This document shows positions 32,201 to 41,576 of a stretch of 64,000 bases of DNA, piece after piece; the first letter of the stretch is position 1, and the number at the start of each line of letters is the position of its first letter. The notes under the pieces are model-generated. The model was not told where the DNA came from. It saw only the letters and a program-made list of their open reading frames with translations, and searched no databases. Both the position numbers and the translations under genes were made by a program. The DNA is from Undaria pinnatifida (lineage: Eukaryota > Sar > Phaeophyceae > Laminariales > Alariaceae). Location: contig JABAKD010000002.1 of NCBI GenBank assembly GCA_012845835.1, positions 2,210,501-2,274,500 of the forward strand. Direction: 5' to 3'.

Positions 32201-34888
32201 CAGGGCAGGACAAGACAGGACAGGACAGGACGGGACGGACATAACAGGGCGAGGCAGGGCAGGGCACGAAAGGATGAGGCAGGAAAGCATAAGTCAGGAA
32301 CGGGTAGGAAAGGGCAAAACAAAGCAGGGCACCGAAAGAAAAGACAGAGGAAGAAAGGACAGGGCGTGGCAGGGCACGACAGGACGAGGTAGGGCAGGGG
32401 AGGGTGCTAAGGACAGGGGAACACGTTTAAAGGTCAGAAAAAAAGACAGAGTTAATACTCGAGCCATTGGGTGGGTGTGGAAAGCGGCTGAGTAGCACCA
32501 CGGCCCCGTTCGACGCCCCGCCACCACGAGGTGACCAAAGAAAAGTGAGACTCGCGACACACACGACCTCCTGCACTCCCACCGAGTCAAGAGAAACAGC
32601 ATCCGAAGCGCAAGAGGGGGGAAGCAACCTAATCATAACCCTAACGCTGACCCTGCAGTTTAGCTATCCAACAGCAACGAACGACAAAACCAAATTCCTC
32701 CGACAGCCAACAGGTCCAAAGGGCCCCCTCAAGGGTCAGCTCTCAGCACAGACTTTATTAACGGCAGACCGGTCTTCTGGAGAGGGTCAAAACCCTACTC
32801 GGCCTTACTTCACCAATTACAGTAAAAGTCGTGTCAAACGGTGTAAACCGTGGTCTCGTAGCATATTTTCCCTTAGAATACTAGCTCAAGCGTAAATGGC
32901 GGTCAGTCAATGGGGCAAACCTCGGTATTCTGGCCAATGTTCCATCAATCAGAATGTTAGTTTTGGGGAGACTCCGGTGGTCACTCAGACGGGACATGGA
33001 GATTCGGGCACCTTTCCTGTTGCGTTTTATCGATTCAAAAAAATCGTTCACATTAAATTTACCAGTCCTAAACTATCTCTTGCTCACCCGCTTGCCGGCC
33101 TCAGAGAGGACAAGGTCCCCGTTCTCCATGACCCTCAGTTCTGTAGTCCCGTTCGAAAGCGCCCGCCCCAGTCTAAGACCTTCCCCCTCTTCCAGCGTCG
33201 ACGTCTTCTTCACGGCTGCCGCTGCTGCTGCTACCGCTACCGCGGCGTCCTTCTCCTCCCCCTCCTTCCTCCTTCGGTTTTCTTCGGCACGTTTGTTGTC
33301 GAGGTCGTCCTGCTTCGCTCGGGTGGCCTTCGCCCGGTTCACCGCTGCTTGCCTCCGCTCCTCCTCCTCCTTAACCTGCACCTCGGCTTTTTCTCGCTCT
33401 TCTTCAAGCTTCAAGGCAGCGTTCTCAGCTTGGCGAACCTTCTCCGCTCGCGCCGCCGCCTGCCATGAGAAACACATGAAACGTGTGTGAGACACAACAT
33501 ACAGTAAAGGAATAGCGACCCAGGCTGGGTTTCGTATTTGGAAGAGGCGGCGTTCTACACTAACTTCAGTATAACAGTTCCCGATGGTGTTATGTTCCTG
33601 AAACTAATCAGCCCGCCTTTCTTATTACCCCGTTTCTTACTATTCAATAGGTGTCCCGTACTGTTGTGACTGCCATCCTTCCTGTGTTTCGTCGCTTTCC
33701 CTGGGTCTTATCATCATCCATCAATAATCATCGATCGATTATGGGTCCCAACATTACACATCTCCGACAGATCGTGATCTAGACAGATCAGATAGATCAT
33801 CTGCAGTAGACTCTGAATCTGCGCGTTATGATATGCTGTGCAGATTATGTACATACATGATAGAGGACACATCCAACCCTGGAAACGTTGACTGATAATG
33901 CAGATCGTACGACTCCCACCCGGTAACATGAGCTAGACCCGTACAGGTCTTCCATGGAAGATTTAGATCATCCAGTGGGGATCGGTATTTTTCCGACGTG
34001 CGCGACATTATCAATTAGGCATCATCCAGCATCCACAATCTATAATCGGTCATCCACCACCCTACACATGTCTTCGAGGGGGAACTGACTAGCATGTTCA
34101 CCTCCGTTTCCATCTTAGCCTTGGCCTCCGCCGCTGCAGCTGCGTCAAGCTCGCGCTTCCTCTGGGCTTGCCGCGCCTCCTCCTGCTCCCGCTCCTCCTT
34201 CGCCTCCCTCTCCTCCCTCGCTTTGCGTTCCTCCCTCGCGTTATACGCCTCTTGCGCCTTCTTTTCCTTCGCAACCCGCTCCTCCCTCGCTTTCACCTCC
34301 TCACGCGCCTTCTTCTCTTTCTCCCGCGCCTGCTTCTCTTCTCTAGCCTTCTGCTCTCTCTCTTCTTTCCGTTTCTTCTCTTCTCTAGCCTTTCGCTCCT
34401 TGAGATCCCTCTCTTCCTTCTGCTTCTTCTGCAGTTGCTCCCGCTCCCGCTCTTGCTCTCGCTTCTGCTGCTCCTGCTCTTCCTTCTTCCTCAGCTGCTC
34501 CTGCTCCTTCCGTTGCTGCTCCTGCCGCCGCCGCTGCTCAAGCTCCTCCCTCTTTTTCTGCTGCTCCCGACGCCGCTTCTCCTCCTGCTCCTCCTTCTGC
34601 CGCTGCTGCAGCCGTCGCTTCTCCTGCTCCTCCTCCTGCTGCTGCCGCCGCTGCCGCAGCTTCAACTCCTCTGCCTCCTCCTTCTTTATCTTCTTATTCG
34701 CCCTCTCTTGCTCCTGGGCTTTTCTCCTTTCATCCGCCCCCCTCTTCAATCGTGTCGCCTTCTTTTCCCTATCATCCTCCGCACCATCGCTAACCCTACC
34801 GATCGCGTCCACTCGAGATAAAACGTCCCCACCCTCGAGACCGCCCTCCCGGCCTACCCCGTTTATAAAATCCTTCTCGTAGGAAACC
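29001..34888 (-). CDS. Coiled-coil protein with bulb-lectin-like C-terminus (three exons)
   Basis: Model on the minus strand: exon 34888-34102, intron 34101-33460, exon 33459-33088, intron 33087-29237, exon 29236-29001. Donors (GAG/GTGAAC, CGG/GTGAGC) and acceptors (CTCATGGCAG, CCGAGCAG) all sit at codon boundaries, so phases agree. The first exon gives about 260 residues dominated by E, K, R and Q (long coiled coil). The second continues it, has an Ala-rich stretch, then ELRVMENGDLVLSEAGKR. The third continues ELREKRKLLWSGGQP, a Lys-rich linker, then GTYRLVVTDDGNAVLKR and GDVEVVWKALPK. L-x-V-x(2)-NGDLVL...LLW and Y-x-L-x(3)-DDGNAVL...VVW resemble the beta-strand repeats of bulb-type (mannose-binding) lectins (QxDxNxVxY), but with substituted sugar-site residues. 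The true 5' end is unknown; 34875 is an alternative phase-0 start of the first exon. Confidence 0.6.
29360..29745 (-). pseudogene. Three decayed copies of the third exon's 5' end
   Basis: On the minus strand the acceptor-plus-start GATC...AG/GAGCTACGG of the third exon recurs at about 29,735, 29,587 and 29,404 (reading VTEIIV, DLRKVPVHTK, ELREILCKPK), each followed by short divergent sequence and A/T-rich spacers on a 150-185-bp period. They keep splice-acceptor-like sequence but not the lectin-like part. Confidence 0.5.
30001..30590. repeat. Tandem array of 105-139-bp units
   Basis: Five units marked by GAGCAGCCTCCACGCGATAT and AACCGGCACTACTCAACCGG, starting at about 30,001, 30,139, 30,278, 30,383 and 30,510. 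A flanking block (29,884-29,995, TCTAATGTGCGAAACAGTCG) recurs diverged at about 30,866-30,975, beyond the array. Confidence 0.75.
30589..31024. mobile_element. Family A-related element, long variant
   Basis: ACGCATGCTACGGCAGAGGT at the left, CCTACCGTAGCACGCACGTC at the right. It encloses the diverged block shared with the array to its left. Confidence 0.4.
31126..31420. repeat. Diverged direct duplication
   Basis: ACCTGCCAGGGTACACGATA with GCTTAGGATCGGAGGC (31,141-31,210) recurs as ACCTACCAGGGTATGCGATG with GTTTAGGATCGGATGC (31,360-31,408). No coding sense. Confidence 0.5.
31930..32420 (+). repeat. (GGACA/GGGCA)n pentanucleotide minisatellite
   Basis: About 490 bp of GGACA, GGGAC and GGGCA variants, almost without T on the plus strand. 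The long minus-strand frames rich in Cys, Pro and Ser and the plus-strand Gly/Asp/Arg frames arise because the period is compatible with open reading in several phases. They are not genes. Confidence 0.9.
33088..33459 (-). CDS. Second exon of the coiled-coil/lectin-like gene
   Basis: Acceptor TTTCTCATGGCAG at 33472-33460. 124 codons from AAARAEKVRQAENAALKLEE through an Ala/Val tract to ELRVMENGDLVLSEAGKR, then donor CGG/GTGAGC. Reading through the donor gives only VSKR and a stop. Both boundaries are phase 0. Confidence 0.75.
33523..33665 (+). repeat. Dispersed repeat inside an intron, partner of 16.4 kb
   Basis: CAGGCTGGGTTTCG, CACTAACTTCAGTATAA and CTTTCTTATTACC align with 16,388-16,530 in the same plus-strand orientation. 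It lies in the first intron of the coiled-coil gene. Confidence 0.6.
34102..34888 (-). CDS. Coiled-coil exon of the lectin-like gene
   Basis: An open frame with almost pure charged heptad-like sequence (for example EEQEKRRLQQRQKEEQEEKR and KAREEREAKEEREQEEARQA). It ends ...AEAKAKMETE at a GTGAAC donor. The codons after the donor (MLVSSPSKTCVGWW) lose the coiled-coil character, which supports the splice site. The plus-strand Leu/Ser frames opposite are shadows. Confidence 0.8.
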
Positions 34889-34904
34889 CTTGCTCGGTAC
34901 GTAT

Positions 34905-35370
34905 TCACAGCGAAGCACGTGGCGAGGTAGCTTGTTGACAGCGTCAGCGACATCAGAAGAAAACCTCGGGTGAACTGCCGCAACAACCATAATCTCCGCT
35001 GTTGAAAAAATAGTAGCATCGGTTTCCAGGTCAAAGAGGTGGGGTAGTGGGAAGGGGGTGGGGTAGAGAGAGGGGGGGTGGGGGGGGTGAATGAAATGTC
35101 GATACGTCTTGACAAGTAAGTAGGCAACTGGTGATGTAATTCGGACAGCACAAGCGTCACCACGTGAAGAAAAAAAAAAAATCGGGTGTACTGCCCCAAC
35201 AACAACAATCTCCGCTGATAACCAACGAGAGGTAACGAGTTTCGAGGCCAAACGGATGGGGATAGCGTGGATGGGGAGGGTACAATATCGATAACGCCTT
35301 GACAGCTACAGTAGGCACGTAGCGATCTAGCGAGTCGCCGGCGTCAGTCCCATCTGAAAGCGCAAAACTA
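34905..35370 (-). repeat. Diverged ~200-bp tandem repeat upstream of the coiled-coil exon
   Basis: CTGCCGCAACAACCATAATC, TCCGCTGTTG (34,976-35,006) recurs as CTGCCCCAACAACAACAATC, TCCGCTGATA (35,190-35,219), with matching flanks (AAGCACGTGGCGAGGTAGC / GCACGTAGCGATCTAGCGAG further on). Three partial units. Confidence 0.5.
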
Positions 35371-35408
35371 GGTGGACACCAGCGCCAGTGGTTCTGAGTT
35401 GATGTAAA

Positions 35409-35671
35409 AATAGGATCCTTGACGGATTGTACGATAGCCCCCCCCAAAAGCCAGCGAGTTTCATGGCTGCTCGACACAAGGAAGGATAATTTTGAAACAA
35501 AAGTATCCATATATATCATCGTGTGCAACTGCCCGTCGATCGATGACGTCGGGGAGGGTGTCGAGGGACACCGTATTCCAGGAGATACGACCGGGAGTTC
35601 GTTTCAAACGGGCGATTTTGATGAAAGAAAAGTGGGGGCGGCTATCGTAGAACGACTCCCTATTAATAGTG
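35409..35671 (+). mobile_element. MITE, family C
   Basis: GACGGATTGTACGATAGCCC to GGCGGCTATCGTAGAACGAC and TCC, with CATGGCTGCTCGACACAAGG and GAGATACGACCGGGAGTTCG. Confidence 0.65.
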
Positions 35672-35721
35672 TGATCCACCTACCGCACCTTTCGTCAGGG
35701 GCTGACCCGCAAGCCACTATG

Positions 35722-35985
35722 CAGGTATTTTAGCACTTTTCCTCCGAAATGGTTTCTGAAAGACTCAAGACACACACTTCTTGACCAAGAATCGTCTGAA
35801 ACAGACCAAACACTTTTGCGCAATTCTCGTTGTGTACGTGGGCCATGGGAGTTTTCATCCGGTATTGTAGTAGTTTTCATCCGGGATCAAACCCGGGATC
35901 AAACCGGTTTTTGGGAGAGGTCTTAAGCTCCCAAACTGAGGGGTAGTATTAGAAAAAAAATGGTGCACCTATCGTGGAACGCGTC
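35722..35985 (+). mobile_element. MITE, family A, with worn left end
   Basis: The left terminus is degenerate. The interior (ACCAAGAATCGTCTGAA, GGGCCATGGGAGTTTTCATC) and right end GTGCACCTATCGTGGAACGC are clear. A short internal duplication CCGGGATCAAAC occurs at about 35,880-35,902. Confidence 0.6.
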
Positions 35986-36493
35986 AGGGGGTGCGGTCAG
36001 TCAAGGAGAAAACTCGCGCCAGGGCCTGCTTTACGGCCTTACTCGTTTAACCACTGCACCCACGTTTTTTTTCAAGTAACGCTTGGAATCAGCGTGGAAC
36101 TCCTTTCTTCAGTGATAAAACGGGTAAGTCTTCCAACTACCGCAAAACCCATCACATACCGATTCCAAGTAGTTTATCCCCAACAAGGACAGTAGTGCAG
36201 AACTGATGCGTTTAACACACAGAGAGTAGTCTGCCAACAAAACAACAAAAATCTAGTCGTGTCACACTGCGTCGCGGCGTGGGCCGGCTTCGATTTTGTC
36301 TCACCGAAGGACAAAAAAAATACGCAAACAGAAAAAAAAAACAGGTTCCCAGCCCAGCGGGACGCGGCGCCAACTACTTGTCCGCGCTGGATTGCGAATA
36401 CATTTGAGTAAAAATCGACACACGGCATGTATGAAAACGCGTGAAAGCGCGGTGAGCTTCGACTTCAGGTTTTCCCTATCCGCAGGAGGATTA

Positions 36494-36566
36494 GAAAAAC
36501 AACAAAAACAACAACAACGGCGACAACAACGGCGACAACAACAACAACAACAACAACCACAATAAC
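36494..36566 (+). repeat. (CAA)n microsatellite
   Basis: Imperfect CAA/CGA triplets over about 70 bp. The poly-Gln frame is incidental. Confidence 0.85.
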
Positions 36567-36721
36567 ACTAACAACAACGTTAGCGTAGGTTGCGGCCAGC
36601 CAAGGAGAGAAACCGCGCCAGGGCCTGGTTTGGCCATAACCCCTTTCTCCGCCGCAAAAAAAAAATCACACACTCATCCCAGGTGCAATTGACGGCTCCA
36701 ATTAGTGCCGGTGTCATGTTG

Positions 36722-36965
36722 CCACAGCCCTCAACAGTGCTGGTAGAATCGCTTGGTACGGTTGGAACTCTACATAAATTCAATGTAGTAACCCGATCCC
36801 ATTTTTGCCGGTGCCCTCAATAGTGTAGGTAGAATCGCTTGGCACGCTTGACACTCAATATAAACTCAATACAGTAACCCTACCCAAATAGTGTCAGAGC
36901 CTTCAATAGTGCCGGTAGAATCGCTTGGGACGGTTGCAACTCTATATAAATTCAACCGGGTAGTG
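36722..36965 (+). repeat. 84-90-bp tandem repeat, three units
   Basis: Units marked by GTAGAATCGCTTGG preceded by CAATAGTG and followed by AACTCTATATAAATTCAA, at about 36,740, 36,828 and 36,914. Confidence 0.75.
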
Positions 36966-37059
36966 CCGGCATTTTGAGCTGGCACACACCTGCACTATCG
37001 AGAGCCCCCCACCTCTGTAGTTCGCCCCCAACAATGATGATGCAGTGTTGATGGGGTCA

Positions 37060-37310
37060 ATATACTAAGAATACGCTAAGAATGTAGTCTAGAAAGAATA
37101 TACAAATAATGCACCAAGAACTACTAGGAATACCAAGAATACACTAATAATACGCCAAAAATACACCAAAGAATATACTGAGAATACGATAAAGAATATG
37201 CTAAGGATATACTAAGAATACACCAAGCACATAGTATCAATAAGAATGTACCAAGAATATACTACGAGTACACCAAGAATACGCTATACCAGGAGTACAC
37301 TGTGAATAAA
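37060..37310 (+). repeat. AAGAATACACC-type 10-12-bp minisatellite
   Basis: More than a dozen variants of ACTAAGAATAC / CCAAGAATAC across 250 bp, A-rich on the plus strand. Confidence 0.7.
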
Positions 37311-37577
37311 TCGTGTACATGGCGTTGAAGCGTGGACCGGAACCGCCTCCCCACGGTGCAATTCGGACACTGCAAAAACCGGGACTGCTGTGCTGCAAGC
37401 GTAGTCGATGCCGTCACCACCACGCTCGTTTTTCGACACATTTTCCCTCTCTGAAGCCCAAGAGCTCTTAACAAGACCAAGGCACACACGTAACGTATCA
37501 TAGCGTCCTTCCCCAGCAGGTGGTGCTGTTTCGTGTCGCCGTAATTGCTGTTCCACGCGCCTTATCTCAAAAGCTTA

Positions 37578-38195
37578 GACGCGAGATACGATAGAGGTGC
37601 TATTAATGTATTAAGGCATACCAGGTACCATTTTTTGGCTGAAGCCATTTTTGTGGAATATCGGGGCTGCTTCACCTGAAATCACCGGAACCTTTTTTTC
37701 TCCTGCTGCAAAACCGTTTCGTTGTATACCTTCGTCATGGGGTTGTTCATCGGTGGGGGGGGGGGAGGCTTCCGAAACATTTGGAGGCGAAACTTTTTTC
37801 TGAAACAACGGGGCTCCTCAGCCCCTCTATGATAAGAGCCCCGAAACCCCTCCCTATGCTAATTCCAACAAATTTGTCTATTTACCCCCTCTATGATGGA
37901 GCCCCGAAAACCCCTCCCTATGCTAATTCCAAGTAATTTGTAAAAAGACGGGGTTTCCAGTCGTAAATGCGTTAAGCCAAAATCGTCTGAATCCCATTCA
38001 TATTTTCGCGAGTATGTTTCGTGGTGTACCTAGGCCATGGGGTTGCCCATCGTCGGGGGGGGGGGGGGGGGGGAAGGGGCACTTCTAATTTTTTCAGAAT
38101 ACGTGTTTTGTGTGATGGTGTAGTGCATGGTCTTAAGCGAGGAACGAGTCTCAAAAAGACAAAAAAGCAGTGCGCCTCTCCACCGTAGCGTGGGT
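37578..38195. mobile_element. Family A-related element, long variant with internal duplication
   Basis: GACGCGAGATACGATAGAGG at the left and GCGCCTCTCCACCGTAGCG at the right. Inside, CCCCTCTATGATRAGAGCCC-like sequence with CCCTCCCTATGCTAATTCCA occurs twice in direct repeat (37,823-37,870 and 37,887-37,935). It contains poly-G runs at 37,747-37,760 and 38,056-38,074. Confidence 0.45.
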
Positions 38196-38257
38196 GAATA
38201 ACAACACCAAGCCGTGCACGCACATAGCATCGCAAGACGCTGGCCACTTCGTCTCAC

Positions 38258-38414
38258 CGAAGAAAAACCAGAACGCGCGTCGCCCCCAGACTTCTTCGAA
38301 GCCGGTCGCTGCTTCTCGCCGAGAGCCTCCAACCGCCCCACGATAACGTCGTCCCCTGTTGCCGTCGCTGTCGACAAATTGACCCCTCTTCGCGCTGAAG
38401 AGGATCCTCGTTTG
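38258..38414 (-). CDS. Exon-like segment on the minus strand
   Basis: Between acceptor GCTGTCCGTGCAG and donor TCG/GTGAGA a 157-nt frame reads ARRGVNLSTATATGDDVIVG, RLEALGEKQRPASKKSGGDA, RSGFSS, a gene-like composition. It could be an upstream exon of the coiled-coil gene at 29-35 kb, since its phase-0 donor would fit an acceptor at 34,876, or belong to another gene. No domain recognised. Confidence 0.35.
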
Positions 38415-38429
38415 CTGCACGGACAGCAC

Positions 38430-38775
38430 CAGGTTGTGGGGGGGGGGGGGGCGAAGACTCACCGCGGTCACGTCGCCAGGAGAAAAACCGGACACGTTGG
38501 ATGTCGGGGAAGGGCTAGTCGGGAGGGGGGGGGGGGGGGATCTTCTGCGGCACGGGCAGCACAACGGGGGGGGGGAGACCGTGGCAACGTGGGTGCAGTA
38601 ACAAACGAAGATATTCGCCTCGGGGAAAAGAGCGAAGGGGGGGGGAGGTGGGAGGGGTGGGTGGAAAGGAGGAGGGGGGCGGGGGGGGAGGGACTAAGGG
38701 GGCGAAGGGGGAGGGAGGGAGGGAAGGTGGGAAGAAGTGGGGGCGGGGGGGGGGGGGGGGGGGTCCCTTGCCGAG
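38430..38775 (+). repeat. G-run-rich tract
   Basis: At least six runs of 8-19 G on the plus strand (about 38,438, 38,526, 38,563, 38,638, 38,680, 38,745) separated by purine-rich sequence. High G-quadruplex potential. Confidence 0.85.
38463..38544 (-). CDS. Exon-like segment, likely duplicate of the next exon
   Basis: Acceptor GTGCTGCCCGTGCCGCAG and donor GCG/GTGAGT bound 82 nt reading PTSNVSGFSPGDVTA near its end. Acceptor and the GGTTTTTCTCC end both resemble those of 38258-38414, which suggests a tandem exon duplication. The intervening 48 bp would be an unusually short intron. Confidence 0.3.
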
Positions 38776-39670
38776 TGAGATTTTCTCAGCGGTCTAGCCG
38801 AACATCAAAATATTGTGGCGTTGCCTTCGCTATTTACCCGCCGCTGCGGTCGAAAGAAACAAGCAGAGCAACGGAAATTGCGATTGCGTTAGTAATGCTG
38901 CTGCAATGATGCTGCCGCGCGTGTCGTTACATGAACAAAAAAAAAGTAACGCCCGCCCTTACCCCGAACCCAAACTACGTTCTACTCCGTGGGAAGGTCA
39001 CCCTTGAGCATCTGACTCCTCACCACCTCGATCGATTCCCCGGGGAAACTACACCCCACCCCCAACGACATGAAGGAGGAAGGGGCCGCTCTGAAGAACT
39101 CGAACGTGGCCTACGCACAATCAACGGTGGCGACGAAATAAGCAATTGAGCGTTGACGCCGAAGAGACGTCTACTACCAGCGGCCGCCTTCTGCACGGCA
39201 TCACCAGATATGCAGCGGCGGAACACGCTAGGAGCACGGGGGTACACTGCTGATAGCAGCAACGGAACAGCGAACGTTGAATCCCGTCCACAAAGCAACA
39301 ACCCCTAGACCGACACTGGCTAGTGAAACTCCACTTAAGGGGGAAAAAAAACATGACTTCAACAGCTGTGGCCTACCACCCCCCCTCCGAAAAATCCACA
39401 TTTGCAACTCCCGGGGGAATAAAAAATCTACTTGATTACCCCCAACCCCTCCCTGCCCTCACTTTAAACCACCACTATGACCACAACAACATCACAACGA
39501 TGCCGACACCAACACCAGGCACACATCACCCCCCTGCCCCCCATCCCCCCGGCCTCAACAACCCCCAATCACCTCCCCCCAAGGCCCGTCCCTCTTCGAA
39601 CCCCCACCTATACCTCTCCTCCCTTAACCCCCACAGCCCCCCCCTGCGCTAACCCCCGCTTCCCGAAACG
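38776..39670. other. Gene-free, C-rich toward the right
   Basis: No exon supported. From 39,470 to 39,760 the plus strand is C-rich (CACC and CCCC runs), giving long but meaningless Pro-rich frames. Confidence 0.35.
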
Positions 39671-39676
39671 CCTATC

Positions 39677-40438
39677 CTACCCAACCCCACAACCTTCCCA
39701 CCCCTCCACCCCAACGCCCTCTTCCCTCAACCGCACGCCACCCCAAAAACCACTACCAGAGACCTCGAACAAGACCAACCACGCCTCCCAAACCCACCTC
39801 AAATCGTTGCGACCACCCCTTCCGGTCGGTGGCCGGTGGCCGCGGCCGGGGTACACGGACGAGGGCCCTCCGCCCTTCTCCCCATCGATGTACCCCGCCC
39901 CCCCGTCCCCCCTGGCTCCGCTCTCGCTACACCGCACGCCACCTCCACCGTCGGCATCGCCTCCGCTATGGCACGGGGAGCCACCGCTCTCGCTCCTCCT
40001 GCTCCTAACTCCGCTGTCACTTCGTTTGCTTCTAGCTCCGCTGTCGCTTCTGCGACTCGTCGGACCGCCGTCGCTTGTTCGGCTCATAGCCCCGCTAAGG
40101 CTTCGGTGACTCGCCGCACCGCTGTCGCTCTTACGGCTCCTCGCTTGGCCATCGCTCAGGCGGCTCAGTGCACCGCTGTCGCTCCTGCGACTCCTTGCGC
40201 CGCTATCGTTCCTGCAGCTCCTTGCGCTTCCATCAACACCACCACCACCAGAACAAGTAGACTTATCCCCATCATCAACACGATAACTTTTGCCGTGATT
40301 ACCTTGTCTATGAAGAAGGCGGCGGCGGGGCGACGACGCTGCTGTTCGGGAAGGGAACAGGCGCGGCCAGCAGCAGGTGACGATAAGCGCCTCGGCGGAA
40401 AGGATAAGAAAGCCCACGTTCCGTAGCTCGTCCGGATC
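39677..40438 (-). CDS. Possible exon with 9-residue Ser/Arg/Asp repeats
   Basis: An acceptor GACCGCTTGCAG ends at 40440 on the minus strand. The frame then contains eight tandem 9-residue units of the type SDSGARSRR (roughly 40,185 down to 39,970), encoded by a 27-bp minisatellite. Such RS/SD-rich repeats resemble low-complexity RS-type regions, but no RNA-binding domain is visible. The frame opposite is also open, so coding is not proven. A GTAATC donor near 40,300 would split the segment. Confidence 0.3.
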   Translation of the reverse strand, partial: DPDELRNVGFLILSAEALIVTCCWPRLFPSRTAASSPRRRLLHRQGNHGKSYRVDDGDKSTCSGGGGVDGSARSCRNDSGARSRRSDSGALSRLSDGQARSRKSDSGAASHRSLSGAMSRTSDGGPTSRRSDSGARSKRSDSGVRSRRSESGGSPCHSGGDADGGGGVRCSESGARGDGGAGYIDGEKGGGPSSVYPGRGHRPPTGRGGRNDLRWVWEAWLVLFEVSGSGFWGGVRLREEGVGVEGWEGCGVG

Positions 40439-40603
40439 CCTGCAAGCGGTCGTTACGGAGGCGCGGCAAGGAGATGAGGGGGGGGCTGGGTCGGTTGGCG
40501 GTACTCTCAGGCAGGGCAATTGTCCACACACACTTCATACGTATCTGGTACATATTGTCGCTGTCCCATTAGCCACGTCGGTTATGCTTGCAGGACGCCT
40601 TTA

Positions 40604-40690
40604 ACCCCTTCAGAGCCCTAAACCCCTCCCTGTACTATTTCCAAGTAATTTGAACCCTAAAACGGGTTTCCAGTTGAAAAGGCGTTAACC
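40604..40690 (+). repeat. Dispersed block, family D
   Basis: CCCCTCCCTGTACTATTTCC, AAGTAATTTG and GGGTTTCCAGTTGAAAAGGC, also at 19.7, 37.85, 37.92 and 42.64 kb and, inverted, near 30.70 and 54.95 kb. Confidence 0.5.
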
Positions 40691-41186
40691 GTGTCCGGTT
40701 CTGTTGTCGACTTCTTCTTGAAACAGTTGGCGCTTTTTGGGTCGAAGCCCCTAAAAAACGGAAACATTGGCGAAGTGCCACGGGCGGGAGAGAACGGCGG
40801 CATAAACCACGCCGTACTTCGTACCCGGTATTCGAGTACGAAGCGTAAACTTGAGCTTCCCTAGGTTTTGATATTAGACCTCGGAACACTTCCGAAGCAG
40901 CCGCGTGTGTCGTTTTCTCTCTTGTCTCCCATAATGCTGTGCGATTGTAACCGTACATATGCTTCCCACCCGCGGATGCATAGTTTTTTACAGCCCCACA
41001 GCAGTAGGGTAAATCCTTAGGCAATTATTCGCCTACTGCCTAGCCTTGTTTTACGGATTTAGGTATTTACAGAACTCTACGAGTACGCGAGATTTACAGC
41101 GAGATGATTGACATTGGTAGACTAGCAAGACGGTGACGGACTTTTTTTGCTGCGTGCGATCCGAACGTGAGTCCTCAGTTTGTTCA

Positions 41187-41576
41187 CTACGCGCCGACCG
41201 CTGATGATATACTCGTACACGGTACCGTTTTCCATAATATCCACCCTGGTGCTCGTGCGGTACGTGAGGTTCGTATACTAGGAGTGTAGAGTTTCAACTC
41301 TATTACGGACTGTACTTGACCTATCGCGTGGACTTCGCGTTGCGCGTCAGCGCAGAAACCTTGTACGTACTTGACCGACAGAAGGAGTACGAGAAATGCA
41401 CAGCAGGATGCATCTGTACACATTAAGGCAAGTAGGTACGCGTGTGGCCGCTGAGGTACCAGGAACGGCAGTTGGTACTCCTGGTACAGCTGTGGACTAC
41501 GATACCGAAGTACGTACATTACGAACGTCGCACCAGCTACCACACTGCTGCTATTGAGCTGTAACTGGTAAGCCAA
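41187..41576 (-). other. Unassigned open frame
   Basis: 129 codons, no recognised motif. The region 40,700-42,790 has no supported gene. An 11-bp inverted repeat (TAGTCTAGATA...TATCTAGACTA) lies at 42,393-42,423. Confidence 0.12.

Noticed and set aside
31741..32322. Long Cys/Pro/Ser-rich frames on the minus strand and Gly/Asp/Arg frames on the plus strand
   Set aside because: They are translations of the GGACA/GGGCA minisatellite, open in several phases at once.
32636..32668. Interstitial telomere-like CCCTAA-type repeat
   Set aside because: Only about four imperfect units (TAACCCTAACGCTGACCC); too short and irregular.
34094..34882. Long Ser/Leu-rich plus-strand frames
   Set aside because: Shadows of the coiled-coil exon on the minus strand: its E/K/R codons read backwards give L, S and F.
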